Shown here: piece by piece, positions 10,388 to 21,103 of the stretch
Numbering within the stretch: the stretch's first letter is position 1
Layout of the letters: every line of letters starts with the position of its first letter
DNA from: Meandrina meandrites
Taxonomy: Eukaryota; Cnidaria; Anthozoa; Scleractinia; Meandrinidae
NCBI GenBank assembly: GCA_963693305.1
Contig: OY855906.1
Span: forward strand, 30,793,491 to 30,857,490
Length of the DNA stretch: 64,000 bases
Reading direction: 5' to 3'
Notes under the pieces: generated by a model
What the model was told of the DNA's origin: nothing
The model's input: only the letters and a program-made list of their open reading frames with translations
Database searches by the model: none
Position numbers and translations under genes: made by a program

Positions 10388-12230
10388 TTCACGATATGCA
10401 CGGCCTACGCACCAATTTATGATGAGGAAGAAGAAATGAAGGATGAATGCCACGAACAGCTGCAAAAAGTAGTGGAAAGAACACCCAGGCATGACATACT
10501 AATCGTCATGGGGAACGCCAATGCCAAAGTAGGCGAAGACAATGAAGGATGGGAGAGAGCCATGGGAAGGCAAGGAATAGGAATTTGATGAATGAGAATA
10601 ATGAGAGGCTGGTAGAATTCTGCGCATTGAACAGCCTTGTCGAGTGGACCTTGATCTCACCAAACGGCCGCGATCTTAACCAGATTGACCACATTAATTG
10701 AAGGTACAGGAGGTCTCTGCTCAACAACAGAGCGATGAGAGGGATGGATGCCAGCAACAACCATCGTCTCGTACTGGCAAGGGAGAAGCTGAAATTGTGC
10801 AGAACTAAGAGGGAGAGAAGGGGTAGGGAGGAAAGTGTATGGCACAATGAATCTCAGGGACCAAGAGCAGTTCTTCATTGAAGTCCGGAACAGATTTGAA
10901 GCATTGGCCAATAATGAGGACAACAGTAATGAGGATGACATTATTGAGCAAGGGTGGTTGCAGTTGAAGAATGTATATAACTAGAGTGCAGAGGCTGTCC
11001 TCGGAGAAAGGAGAAGGATCAAGTCTGACTAGGCGAGTGCCGAAACTAACAGGAGAATGGACGAGAGAAGGGGGATCAAAATGCAACTTGGGTGAGTCAG
11101 AGCTGAGCGATTGAAAGAGAAGAGTACGGGAGAAAGGATAAGGAGGTAAAAGCGAAGAAGCAGAAAATGCAGCTAGGGTCAACAACATCGATGGCCTCTA
11201 CCGGCTGCCCAAGAAGACTGTCCAGGCAAAGAGAAGAACAATGAGCGACAAGTGTGGGAAGCTGCTAATGAATGAAGAAAAAATCCTTGAAAGATGGAAG
11301 GAGCATTTTGATGATGTGCTCAACGTAGACTCCGCAGGTACTGATATGCCAAACAACACTGGCCCTGTTGCTGCACATCAACTACCACAAATAACAACAT
11401 CAGAAATACCAGATGCTGAGATAAGAGCTGCAATTTCACAACTGAAGAACAGGAATAGCACAGGAATGGACTCCATCAGTGCAGAAACGCTTAAGTGCAC
11501 GCAAGACACCGCAATCAAGAAGCTCCATACACTCTTCAACAAGCTCATGGCGGAGCAGAAGGTCCCGACACTCTGAAAAAGATCGCTCATTGTGTAAATC
11601 CCGAAGAAAGGGAATTTGACCATATGTGCCAACTACTGTCTGTGGTATATCTTCCTTATCAATGCCATCGAAGATCTTCTGCAGAATTCTACTTGACAGA
11701 ATTAACACGGGTGTAGAGGAGAAGGTTCCTGAAAAACAGGTTGGATTCAGACAAGGAAGGGGAACAATGGAACAGATATTCACACTCATATTCACCCATC
11801 ACTGTTGAAGGCAACCAACTGGAAGACGTCGAAGCATTCCCAATCCCATACCTTGTTGCAGTGTTAGACAAGCAAGGTGGAACGGACGCAGACATCAAGC
11901 GTAGATTGGCCCCTGCAAGAAATACTTTTGCTACTCAACAGCCCCTATGGAAGTCATCAAAGTACAGCTCTGAAACTAAGCTGCGCATTTTTAATACCAA
12001 TGTAGTGGCCGTCCTATTGCACGGGGCGAACTGCACTGGACTGGGCACCAGAAGGCAAAAGACTGAAAACGAGGCAGACCGCGAGTGACCTGGAGAAGAA
12101 GCGTGGAGCGGGAGCTGAAAGAGATGGGATGGAATTCATGGGCGGGCGCACCAGCAGCTGCGAAAGATGGAGAGGGGTGGAAAGCTATTTTGAATGGCCT
12201 CAAGCGTTCTCCGGGGCGCGAAGAGGTTTG
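10388..12230 (+). pseudogene. Degraded, internally deleted RTE-like non-LTR retrotransposon
   Basis: Fragments of one LINE lie in order on the plus strand in shifting frames. Near 10400-10590 is the endonuclease part (AYAPIYDEEEEMKDECHEQL, DILIVMGNANAKVGEDNEGW; the usual GDFNAK is changed to GNANAK). 11241-11576 gives the region before the reverse transcriptase (ERWKEHFDDVLN, ISQLKNRNSTGMDSI), followed by VGFRQGRGTMEQIFTL. After about 11806 the frame jumps to C-terminal sequence (TKLRIFNTNVVAVLLHGAN, then RRSVERELKEMGWNSWAG near 12090). The catalytic YADD palm region is missing, so the copy is an internally deleted, frameshifted relic. Style matches RTE-clade elements (often labelled craniofacial development protein 2-like); the clade is from memory. 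Confidence 0.78.
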
Positions 12231-12684
12231 AGTGGAGATAAAGAGTATTAGGCTCCTGGTTTCTTATCACCTTCCCGAAAACCCGAACATTTCTTGTGGA
12301 ATGCCATCTACAACCTCAGTCACATTCGTATGTCAAAACAACCTTCCTCTGCAATGTCGGTCTATAAGACAGCATCATGCCGGAAAACCAAAGGGAGAGC
12401 CGTGCATATAAGCTTATGTATTCTGACCTGGGACCAAGCGTCTTGAAATTGTATATTAAATTTGAACATAAGACACAGAAAATCATGCGTCGATTCAAGA
12501 GCTAAGACTTAAGTTAATTAGACTTCTTTGAGATTTGACAAGCACACGGGTCGAACATAGAGACCCAAGAGTGGGCACTTCACAGAGGAACAGATTAATT
12601 TGCGAACTTTAAGCTGATTTCCTTTGCGTCAAGCCAGCTTGAACTTTAGCTGTTTAGGAAAGTTATCCAAGTTCTTTTGGCTAA

Positions 12685-12765
12685 TAGCCATCACGTACGT
12701 ATGATGAATGGGAAGTTGATTTGATTCAATTATAAATAAGCTTAGTACGACCAAGCGTTGAAAGA
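12685..12765 (+). repeat. Dispersed repeat, copy 1 (copy 2 at about 15990-16070)
   Basis: Both copies contain CATCACGTA.GTATGATG.ATGGGAA.TTGATTTGATTCAATT followed by AGCTTAGTA.GA.C.AGCG.TGAAAGA, in the same orientation 3.3 kb apart. Family unknown. Confidence 0.6.
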
Positions 12766-14720
12766 TTGCGTTTCACAAAAGCGTGCGTGTCTTGTCATTT
12801 TTCCACGCGTCCATGTTCATGTATAGGACGAGTTATCTCCAAATTTTTTCATAGCAAGTATGTGCCATGTCATTTCCATGTTGATATCATGTATGAGACA
12901 AGTAATATCCTTGATAAATAAGCTTATTGATACCACACTGAGGAAGATAAGTCAGGTATCCCATAATGCCTCGTTTCGAACTATAATATCAACTGTTTTG
13001 ATCACGTGACAGAATCATTTAATCATGGACGCTATGCAGGAGAGACAGGAGAAAGATTTCCTAGAAACTTCCTGGCTTACCTAATTACTAAGCGTCAAAG
13101 CATGTTTTGTAAAAAGCTTAGTCGTTTCGAGGTACAGGTTTGTTACCAATATGAATTTACTTGCCTTAGTTTTGGGTTCTGCTTCCGGTAGCTACTTTAT
13201 ATCTTCAAATAATGAAAGCCTGCCAAAGCCGCCGAGGTGCGAAATTCAACAAGAAGCACATGGCAGCTGCTGCACAAGTATAAACCGAAAATAGTGTCAG
13301 AAAAGGGAGTAACGCAGTTAAGCCCAGAAGGAGGATAAGGCTCGAAAAGCCGCTTTAAGGCTTACAATGTAACTTCTTTAAAAAATCCATCTGCTGTCAT
13401 GACATGAAAAATATTTAGGACTTAAGTTGCTTAATTCTTACCGAATGCCGAATTTTATTGTCAACAGCAAACATTTCTCACCTCTTCTCACTTCTTTGTA
13501 CCCTTCTATCTCACCAGACTGACTCTCTTTACATTTGTCTCGTGTAATGAGCAACCCTTTTTCTAAAATGCAGAATAGACCAAAATAACCGTAGCAATTT
13601 CAAAGCTTGGGCTACACTTGTATATCTTCAAATGCGGTAAGTTTTTCCAATAGAAAATGAGGTCCCTTCATTTTCTCTTGGTGTTTCGTTTTACAGATTC
13701 CTCGTGAAAACGATTACCAGTATATATATTACCGTTTGAGCTCCAACTTCGCTCTCAGTTGCTAGAGGCCAGGAGGTCCTAGGAGTCTGAGTCTTGATGA
13801 GGTGCTGGAATTTCAGTTATATTTTTGACGATTTCTCAGCAATCAGCTCATTCTTCAGATCCCAGGTATCAGTTAAAAATGCGTCATGCCGCAGCTTGCA
13901 GATAATATTTGGACCAATTCTTAGCTGTCAGATAAACCCCATCTAGAGCCTCATATAGAAAACGCTCGACCAAATTCATCAAACAAGGTCGTACCGCCAA
14001 TGATTTGACGTTGTCGCACATTCTAAACGCAATCATTGTCATTTGCGCATTAATCTCGTTAAGTTACGATGTGTTCTTTCGGCATATCTAGTTCAAACAG
14101 TACTAAGTAAATAAATGTGCAATCCATGCCAGGGACCTAACTTTAGTTTTTTATCAGTGAATTCGAAAAGGTACAGTTGTACAATAATTTTGTTGTTGAA
14201 AGTCTGCAGACTTGATTTGATACGTAATTTTTTAATACCTAAGTTCCTGGCAGGCTAGGATACAGTCTGACAAGCGGCATGGTCCAAAACTCCGCCGCAG
14301 CCACACTGAAAGGCTAAAGTGATCGACGAAATGATTTCTCCAAATTTTGACCGTACTGCTGAACCCAATGGTATCTTTCTCGTGGACACTTGAATATATC
14401 CCAGATAAAGAATTGTCAAAACTGTGCCAAGAAACTAAAAGATCTACATAGAGTAAACTTAAAGACTTGAAATTGAACCGATATCCCTTTTCGCGATCGA
14501 TAGGCCGGACTAGAAGTTAAGTTAATAGTTAAGGTCTTTGCAGGGAGAATCTCTCGGAAGTTCTTCCTTCTTCCTAGCGCCTTACAAAGGAAGATAAAGC
14601 CGGACACACCACAGATAGATATATTGGCAAAAGTATCAGGATAACTTAACTAAATACAATACATAATGAAGGAAGCACGTTTAGAAAATGTACCTGCTAT
14701 TACTATTTTTATTTTAAAAA

Positions 14721-14873
14721 GGCCAGCGAAGTCGCTTTGCTAATATGGTAGCGCACCCCGTTCGAACCACTTCACTTCGCTGTTGCCCGAAGTTAGTTTA
14801 TTTTTATCATGCAATCGATTGTTTCCATCAGAAAATGAATAAAGTTGTTGATTGTTGTTGTTGTTGTTGTTTG
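14721..14873 (+). repeat. Possible tRNA-derived SINE or LINE 3' end with (TTG)n tail
   Basis: The segment has a B-box-like GTTCGAACC at about 14759-14768 and ends AATAAAGTTGTTGATTGTTGTTGTTGTTG. The same AATAAAG plus (TTG)n style ends the LINE at 17361 (other strand), so the two may share a 3' tail recognised by the same reverse transcriptase. The A box is not convincing. Low confidence. Confidence 0.35.
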
Positions 14874-15189
14874 TCCCCATTTCCAGGAATTATGTTAAGA
14901 AGAAATCAGTCTCTGCCTAGATTGCGTTTACCCATCGAGTTAGTGGATGCGTTTGGAAGGCGGGCAGACAGGATTATCCTTTTAAAAGTGCTCTCCGAAT
15001 TTCGCGTGTGCATCCACTAACTCGATATCTCGCGCACTAACTATATGTCGATTCTTAGTAAAACTTGCACTGCAAACTGAAAGACATTTTTGGTACGGAT
15101 AGGAATTCTTTCGTATTCAAGTAATTACACATTCCTTTCTCGCCAGCGAGAAGAGATTTTAAAGGGTACAGGCAATCAGGCATGTAGAA

Positions 15190-15215
15190 GAGAGCGAGCG
15201 AGCGAGCGAGCGAGC
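15190..15215 (+). repeat. (GCGA)n microsatellite
   Basis: Six or so tandem GAGC/GCGA tetramers lie within AGAGAGCGAGCGAGCG. A simple sequence repeat. Confidence 0.85.
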
Positions 15216-17360
15216 AATCACTCTGGTCACTGTGATAGCTTCTAAATTAATTGTATTATTTATAGTTCTCAGTTTTGGTTTCAAACGGGTCTCATGTGAG
15301 AGAAACAAGCTCTCAGCAAAGGTTGCTTTACTAGCTTCTTTTATTTTAAGCTCTTTTTGTCATGTTTCCTTCCCACATGCAAGGTCAACTACCACATGCA
15401 CATGATAGAGGTTACATACAGTCGCCTCCATTCTAATTACTGTGCGATTTTCAATAGTCGATGGATAGGAGAAATCGGACTTGAAAAGTTGTTAATTTAT
15501 TTTTTACTATATTTGTATTTTAGTATATTTAATAGGACTGCGTACGTTCCAATTTGGGACTTGCCCTTAAGCCAGACCCAATTTTGCAGTCAGAGAAAAT
15601 TTTTGGAATCCAATCATTTACCAGATATACCTGCTATGGGTAATCATATTGCAGAAGGGAACCTGTTTTGCCCATTCCCGAAATAATAGGATAGTTGCCT
15701 TGAATGTGCTGTTAAACTAGCCGAATAAAATTATGTCTGAAATTGTAACAGGTTTCCTTTGCTCATTGTACGCAGAAAAGTTGCGCAAAAACTTCGAATT
15801 CGTCCTTGGAAGAGAAACGGTTTGCTAGATTTCTTTGAGATTCACAAATAAAATGAGAACAAAGTCTCACCCAAATTAGAACGTGGGCTTTTTGCAAGAT
15901 GACAGAATATTTTGGCAGCTGTTGGCTCATTTCCTCTCGTGTCAAGTGCGCTCGACCTTTTAAAGAAGGGTGCTCGACATTCCTGTGTCTAACATCACGT
16001 ATGATGGATGGGAAATTGATTTGATTCAATTAAATGAGCTTAGTAAGATCGAGCGCTGAAAGACACCAGGTCGACATCATGTGTGAGGCGTGTGATATAT
16101 TCTTGCCAAACAAGCTTAAAATACCAGACGTTAATTAATCCTTGGGCAAAAAAGTTGACCCTTTAATGTAACTCAGAAAAACTCTTTTTCTTTTTATGGT
16201 CATGTTTTTTTTTAGAAAAGTAACAGCGAGGACTAATGACATTTTTGTCGATTTCGGCAAATTTTCTTTAATTTTCCTTTTCTGGTCAATAATCTTCCAA
16301 TTTCCAAGTGCCGTGTATTCCAAAAAGTGAAACAACGTTTTCAGACGAAACGGCGTAAACGAGCATGTATGCACTAGGCAGATTTCACCAGCAGGGAATT
16401 GACGTTTTGGTTACAAAGTAAACACTTTTTAAACGTTATTTATAGTCGCTGGCAATATTATATCTGTTCCGCACACCTAGGAGAAACTTGTATTAAAAAT
16501 TCTGTTTCCCAGCGAAATGGGATGATGTGGTGGGCCAAATTTATACCTTCAGCTGCCGGCGACAGATAAATTGGGTGTGGCAGAAGTTCACAAGTTTGAC
16601 CTTCAGTGGGGAAGGGAGACCCTGAATTTAGATACGCAAGTCTTCATATCTCAATAGCACAAACCCTACCACAAAAAAATATATTTTCCTCGTCAAGTTC
16701 AGTCATCTTTAATCAGAGAACGGAAAACCCCTGCGGAACACTTCTCCTGTGTGCCCCTGCATCAGGTCTCAAGACCAACTGATCGATATTCTCCATACTG
16801 CTTCTGTTCAAACGTTTTCGCCGTGCTTCTCCTCGCACGAGTTCAGTTCTGAAATCAGGCTTCAGCCAATGCTAGCACTGCCCAGTTGATTCAATGCGAC
16901 AAAGAGATGAAGGCAGGTAAGTAATACATCGCTACTGCGCTTACAAGGTCTTCTTGGCTTTGCATAGTTTAGCCACCTTGAAACTTCTGATCACCTAGTT
17001 GTGCTGATCATCTTCATCACAATCATCTCCAAGAGTGCCAGGCAAACGACATGAAAGAGGCCCTAGCCAAGGGGGAAGGAGTGAGAGCAACCGACCTCGG
17101 ACGCGCGTCTAAAAACCAGGCTACTGCGCAGTATTATTATGAACTGGTTTACACGGACGAGTAAAGAACTGGAAGCAGTCATGCTAGGTGAAGTAAGTCT
17201 GCAAGCTGGCCATTTCAATACTGATTCAAAGTGACCTACAACGCTAGAACTTATCCCAGTTTCTGTAACATACTCCCCCCTGGAATGGGATGTTAGTCCA
17301 TCGCAAGGTTCCTTCCCTCAGTTTGGCAGTACCGCTTTGTGAAGTACAAATGGTGCTCCA

Positions 17361-17395
<35 letters not shown>

Positions 17396-20300
17396 CACTT
17401 TATTTGCATTCCCAATTACAAATGGTATTGCAAAAGTATAGGAAAATAATGATAATAATAATACGAATTACATCTAAAGATATGTAAGGACAAGTAATAG
17501 GATCAACTAATTGACAATTGTTGCGATTGTCGATTCATTTCTTAGTGCAAAAGCTTCATGAATGAAGTAACCTAATTTTTTACAGAGAAAGGCATCTATA
17601 TTATTAAAGAGAAATGTAATTTTTTGATTGGCATCTAAAGAACTAAAATCAGAATAATTTCTAACAATGTAGTCTATTAGAGATTTTCTAATTGTATCAT
17701 ATTTACTACAATTAAGTACAAAATGTTCTTCGTTTTCAATTTCATTTGAGCTGCAGTTTTGACAGATTCTCAGATGCTCAGGAAGTTTAGGATAAGAATG
17801 TCTACCAGTTTCGATTCGTAGGTTATGGTTGCCAACTCTAAGTTTTGCTACTGCCCGACGATGTTTAAGATTTGTAATTAGTTCTAGTGAGTTAGAGGGA
17901 GTAACATCTGTTTTGAAAGTAGAGTAAAATTTTAGTTTTTTGTTACATCTAATCAATTCATGTTGATGCATTTCTAAACCAGTTTTAAAGTTTTCGATTA
18001 TTTTGGATTGACACTGTTTAGTTTTTAATCTATCTCCTTTTGTATCAATCATAGTTTGAAGATCAGTAGAGAAATCGGTACCATATTGTTTAAGTATATC
18101 ATAGATGGAGAGCATAAAGCATTTTTTTCCAGAGTCTGCCAGTTGAGTTGAAATTTGAAGGCATTGTCTGGCAACGCTTGAAGTCGGAAGGTTTAGTAAG
18201 TGAAGCCAAAACTTGAGTGTATTAGAGAAAATAGTTAGTTTGAGAGGGAGTCTTCCGGTTTCATTTCTTGCTGCGACATTCGATGCTCTTCTATTAAGGC
18301 AAAGATAAGATTTGTAAAATTGCGAGTGAAAGCGTTCGATAGGATCTTTCTCCCATTTGTTAAGATTGAGGCTATCATATGCCCCCCATATTTCTGAACC
18401 ATATAAAAGAACGGGTAGAAAGACAGCATTAAATAAGAAATTACATTTGGATATAGAGAGTTTGTTGAATTCAATATACCTTTTGAATGCAAATACTGAA
18501 CGTCTAGATTTTTCGACTAAACTCTTTTTTGAGGAGGTGAAACTCCCATTCGAGCTAAATATTGTTCCCAGGTAGGTGTAATCTGGGGTATTAATAATTT
18601 GGTTTCCATTTAAAAAGAAAGAATATTTTTCCCGGGTGCTTTTACGGTTCTGCTTTTGAAAAATTAAAACTTTTGTTTTCCGAAGATTTATTTTCAACAG
18701 CCATTTTTGTACGTAATTTTGGAGTGTGTCGATTTGCTTTTGAAGACCTGAAGCACTTTGAGATATAAGGACTAGATCATCTGCATAAAATAAACAATTA
18801 AGTGGATCCCCATTTGGTAGGGTAATTGTGTCTGTATCACGAGAGTTATCTAGAGTAAAAGGAAAGTCGTTTAAATATAGATTGAATAGTAGAGGAGACA
18901 GAATACATCCTTGTCTTACACCCCTGTTGTAATTAAAGAATTGGGTCCTACGATTTCCGCATTTTATGGCGCATTTGGATCTAGAGTACATGTCTGAAAT
19001 CAGTTGATAAAAGTGTCCACCTAGTTTATAGGTAATCAGCTTTGAAAGTAAACCATCATGCCATATAGAGTCAAAAGCTTTTTGAAAATCAACAAAACAG
19101 CAAAATAATTTTCCCTTATTTGCATTAGTTACATATTTGTCAATAAGAGTTCGTAAAGAGAAAATGTGATCCGATGTCCGAAATCCCTCTATGAAACCAA
19201 TTTGTGAGGGATGTAATAGATTTTTGTTTTTGGTGAGATTTTGTAGTCTATTATTTAAAAGGGCTGTAAAAAGTTTTCCAAGGCAACTAGTCACGCAGAT
19301 GCCCCTGTAATTAGTTGGATTTGACTTTTCCCCTGATTTAAAGATAGGTGTAATCAGTCCCATGGACCAACAATCAGGAAACATTCCTGCATCAAGAATA
19401 AGATTAAAGAGTCTTTTCAGTGAGGTCATCAATAGGAGACCGCCACTTTTTAACATTTCATTTCGTATTCGGTCTGTACCAGCCGCCTTCTTGTTCTTTA
19501 GTTTTTTAATGCCGTTTCTTATTTCACTCTCCGTAAAAGGATTGTCAAGTTCATTATAATGCAATAGAGACTGTTGTTTACGTTTTAGTTCTTCTATAAC
19601 AGTCTCCTGTGTTTTGGAAAAGGTTTCTTCACTTGGAGCAGAGTGTAGTTGTTGGAAGTGTGTTAACAGTTCGTCTACAGGGACATTTGAATCAGCTGTA
19701 TTGGAAGCCGATTTTGACATGGTTTTTAAAGTGGACCAAAATTGTGTGGGGTCATTTGTTTTGACGAGTTCTTGTATTTGAGTATCTTGGTATCTTTGCC
19801 TTTTATGTTGTAACATGGATTTATATTGTCGTTTTACCGTTAAATATTCTTGTCTCGTCTCTTCATCATGAGGATACGTCTGCTTTTTGTTCGAAATACG
19901 TCTCAAACGTTTTCGTAAATTTTTGCAATCTTTATCAAACCAGACTTGTGATTGTCGATGTCTAACGAACTTCTTTTTGTCCAGAACAGGTTGTAATGAT
20001 TTCTTTGCAGCAGCATCTATTATCTTTGTAAATTTATCTACAGCCTTGTTAATGTCACCTATTTGAGTTAAATTTTCTTTTTCAAAAACAGAGATCATGT
20101 TTTGCACTTCAGTAGACTGTAGAGCTGAAATAAATTTTTCTTTAGAATCTGGATTCCATTTATATTGTCTCGGTAGGTTGAAGAGAGTTTCCGTTGGTTT
20201 TGTGTTCTCCTTAAGCGTGAGGGAGTCCTTAACTTTTATCCAGGAAACTAACTGGCAATGGTCCGAAAACGGGGAGGGGTGACGGACCACAAAATTCTGA

Positions 20301-21103
20301 AAGATGTTCATTGTCTCATGATCTGTTATGATGTAGTCAACTGTGCTTATTCCTTGACTTCCGTGAAATGTTATTTTTCCAAGAGAGTCGCCCTTGCAAC
20401 GGCCGTTCAGTATTCTTAAGTCTAATGATTTGCATATTTCGATTAGGGTTTTACCATGTTCATTTATGTGGCCATCAAAACTATACCTGTTTGGTACTTG
20501 TCTTGGTAAGGGAAAATTGTCGTGTGGTATAAAAACATTAAGTCCTTCGACTATAAAATCATTTTCTGTTCCAGTACGGGCATTAAAATCACCCATTAGT
20601 ACAATCGAATAATCGTTCTTTAGGTTATTAATATCATTTTCGAGATTGGTGAAGATGTCTGGGTCGAAATAAGGTGAGTCTCTTGGTGGAATGTAGACCG
20701 AACATAATAGTATGTCTTTGTCTGTTTGAAATAGGTTAGAAGCTATTCGACACCAAATGTAATTAGGGGTTTGTTTCACAAGTTCGACATATGGTGTTAA
20801 AAAGTTTTTAACTGCAACTAAGATCCCCCCTGAGCATCTTCCAGGTCTTTTTGTGTTTCTTTTCATTGGAGGACTCATTGCTACAATTTTGAAATCGGGT
20901 ACATCTATGTCGTCACATCCCCATACTTCAGATAAACTGATAATGTGACACTCGTTGATTTGGTTTAAGAAATCAGGATCATTCAATTTATATCCGAAAG
21001 CCGAGTTTTTTAAGCCACTGACGTTCCAGCAACTTAGCTTGCATATATTTTTCACAGGGGCGGGACCCTGCGAAAAACACATTATAGAGAATCTAACTAG
21101 CAA
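17361..21103 (-). mobile_element. LINE (CR1/L2-like group) with intact ORF2-type protein and (TTG)n tail
   Basis: Read on the minus strand, a single long ORF (21082-17507) is followed by a short 3' UTR with AATAAAG and a run of TTG triplets (plus strand AAC repeats, about 17361-17395). A microsatellite-like 3' end is typical of CR1/L2-type LINEs, which lack poly(A). No ORF1 is recognised to the right of 21103, so the copy may be 5' truncated or of a one-ORF type. I could not find a clear target duplication. Confidence 0.85.
17507..21082 (-). CDS. Non-LTR retrotransposon polyprotein: AP-type endonuclease and reverse transcriptase
   Basis: The ORF has no stop for 1191 codons from ATG at 21082; an in-frame TTG lies seven codons further upstream. 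The N-terminal endonuclease/exonuclease/phosphatase fold shows LSCWNVSGLKN, SLSEVWG, LMGDFNARTG (near residue 162) and FSDHCQL, the metal- and phosphate-binding motifs of APE endonucleases. The reverse transcriptase follows, with NYRGICVTSCLGKLF, QIGFIEGFRTSDHI, FVDFQKAFDSIWHDGL, GVRQGCILSPLLFNLYLND and the catalytic FYADDLVL near residue 767. Near the C terminus CQNCSSNEIENEEHFVLNC forms a zinc-knuckle-like cluster. It would nick target DNA and copy the element RNA at the nick. The intact frame suggests a young copy. Clade placement (CR1/L2 versus related groups) is uncertain. Confidence 0.92.
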   Translation of the reverse strand: MCFSQGPAPVKNICKLSCWNVSGLKNSAFGYKLNDPDFLNQINECHIISLSEVWGCDDIDVPDFKIVAMSPPMKRNTKRPGRCSGGILVAVKNFLTPYVELVKQTPNYIWCRIASNLFQTDKDILLCSVYIPPRDSPYFDPDIFTNLENDINNLKNDYSIVLMGDFNARTGTENDFIVEGLNVFIPHDNFPLPRQVPNRYSFDGHINEHGKTLIEICKSLDLRILNGRCKGDSLGKITFHGSQGISTVDYIITDHETMNIFQNFVVRHPSPFSDHCQLVSWIKVKDSLTLKENTKPTETLFNLPRQYKWNPDSKEKFISALQSTEVQNMISVFEKENLTQIGDINKAVDKFTKIIDAAAKKSLQPVLDKKKFVRHRQSQVWFDKDCKNLRKRLRRISNKKQTYPHDEETRQEYLTVKRQYKSMLQHKRQRYQDTQIQELVKTNDPTQFWSTLKTMSKSASNTADSNVPVDELLTHFQQLHSAPSEETFSKTQETVIEELKRKQQSLLHYNELDNPFTESEIRNGIKKLKNKKAAGTDRIRNEMLKSGGLLLMTSLKRLFNLILDAGMFPDCWSMGLITPIFKSGEKSNPTNYRGICVTSCLGKLFTALLNNRLQNLTKNKNLLHPSQIGFIEGFRTSDHIFSLRTLIDKYVTNANKGKLFCCFVDFQKAFDSIWHDGLLSKLITYKLGGHFYQLISDMYSRSKCAIKCGNRRTQFFNYNRGVRQGCILSPLLFNLYLNDFPFTLDNSRDTDTITLPNGDPLNCLFYADDLVLISQSASGLQKQIDTLQNYVQKWLLKINLRKTKVLIFQKQNRKSTREKYSFFLNGNQIINTPDYTYLGTIFSSNGSFTSSKKSLVEKSRRSVFAFKRYIEFNKLSISKCNFLFNAVFLPVLLYGSEIWGAYDSLNLNKWEKDPIERFHSQFYKSYLCLNRRASNVAARNETGRLPLKLTIFSNTLKFWLHLLNLPTSSVARQCLQISTQLADSGKKCFMLSIYDILKQYGTDFSTDLQTMIDTKGDRLKTKQCQSKIIENFKTGLEMHQHELIRCNKKLKFYSTFKTDVTPSNSLELITNLKHRRAVAKLRVGNHNLRIETGRHSYPKLPEHLRICQNCSSNEIENEEHFVLNCSKYDTIRKSLIDYIVRNYSDFSSLDANQKITFLFNNIDAFLCKKLGYFIHEAFALRNESTIATIVN

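Larger units (their letters stand above)
12241..17360. other. Intergenic, no gene recognised
   Basis: About 5 kb without a recognisable gene on either strand. ORFs here are at most about 110 codons and show no domain. Repeats within it (12685-12765 with 15990-16070, a SINE-like unit near 14721, microsatellites) are listed separately. Confidence 0.5.

Noticed and set aside
10506..11188. Minus-strand ORFs rich in Leu and Ser
   Set aside because: They are the complement of the plus-strand LINE relic and show no family signature.
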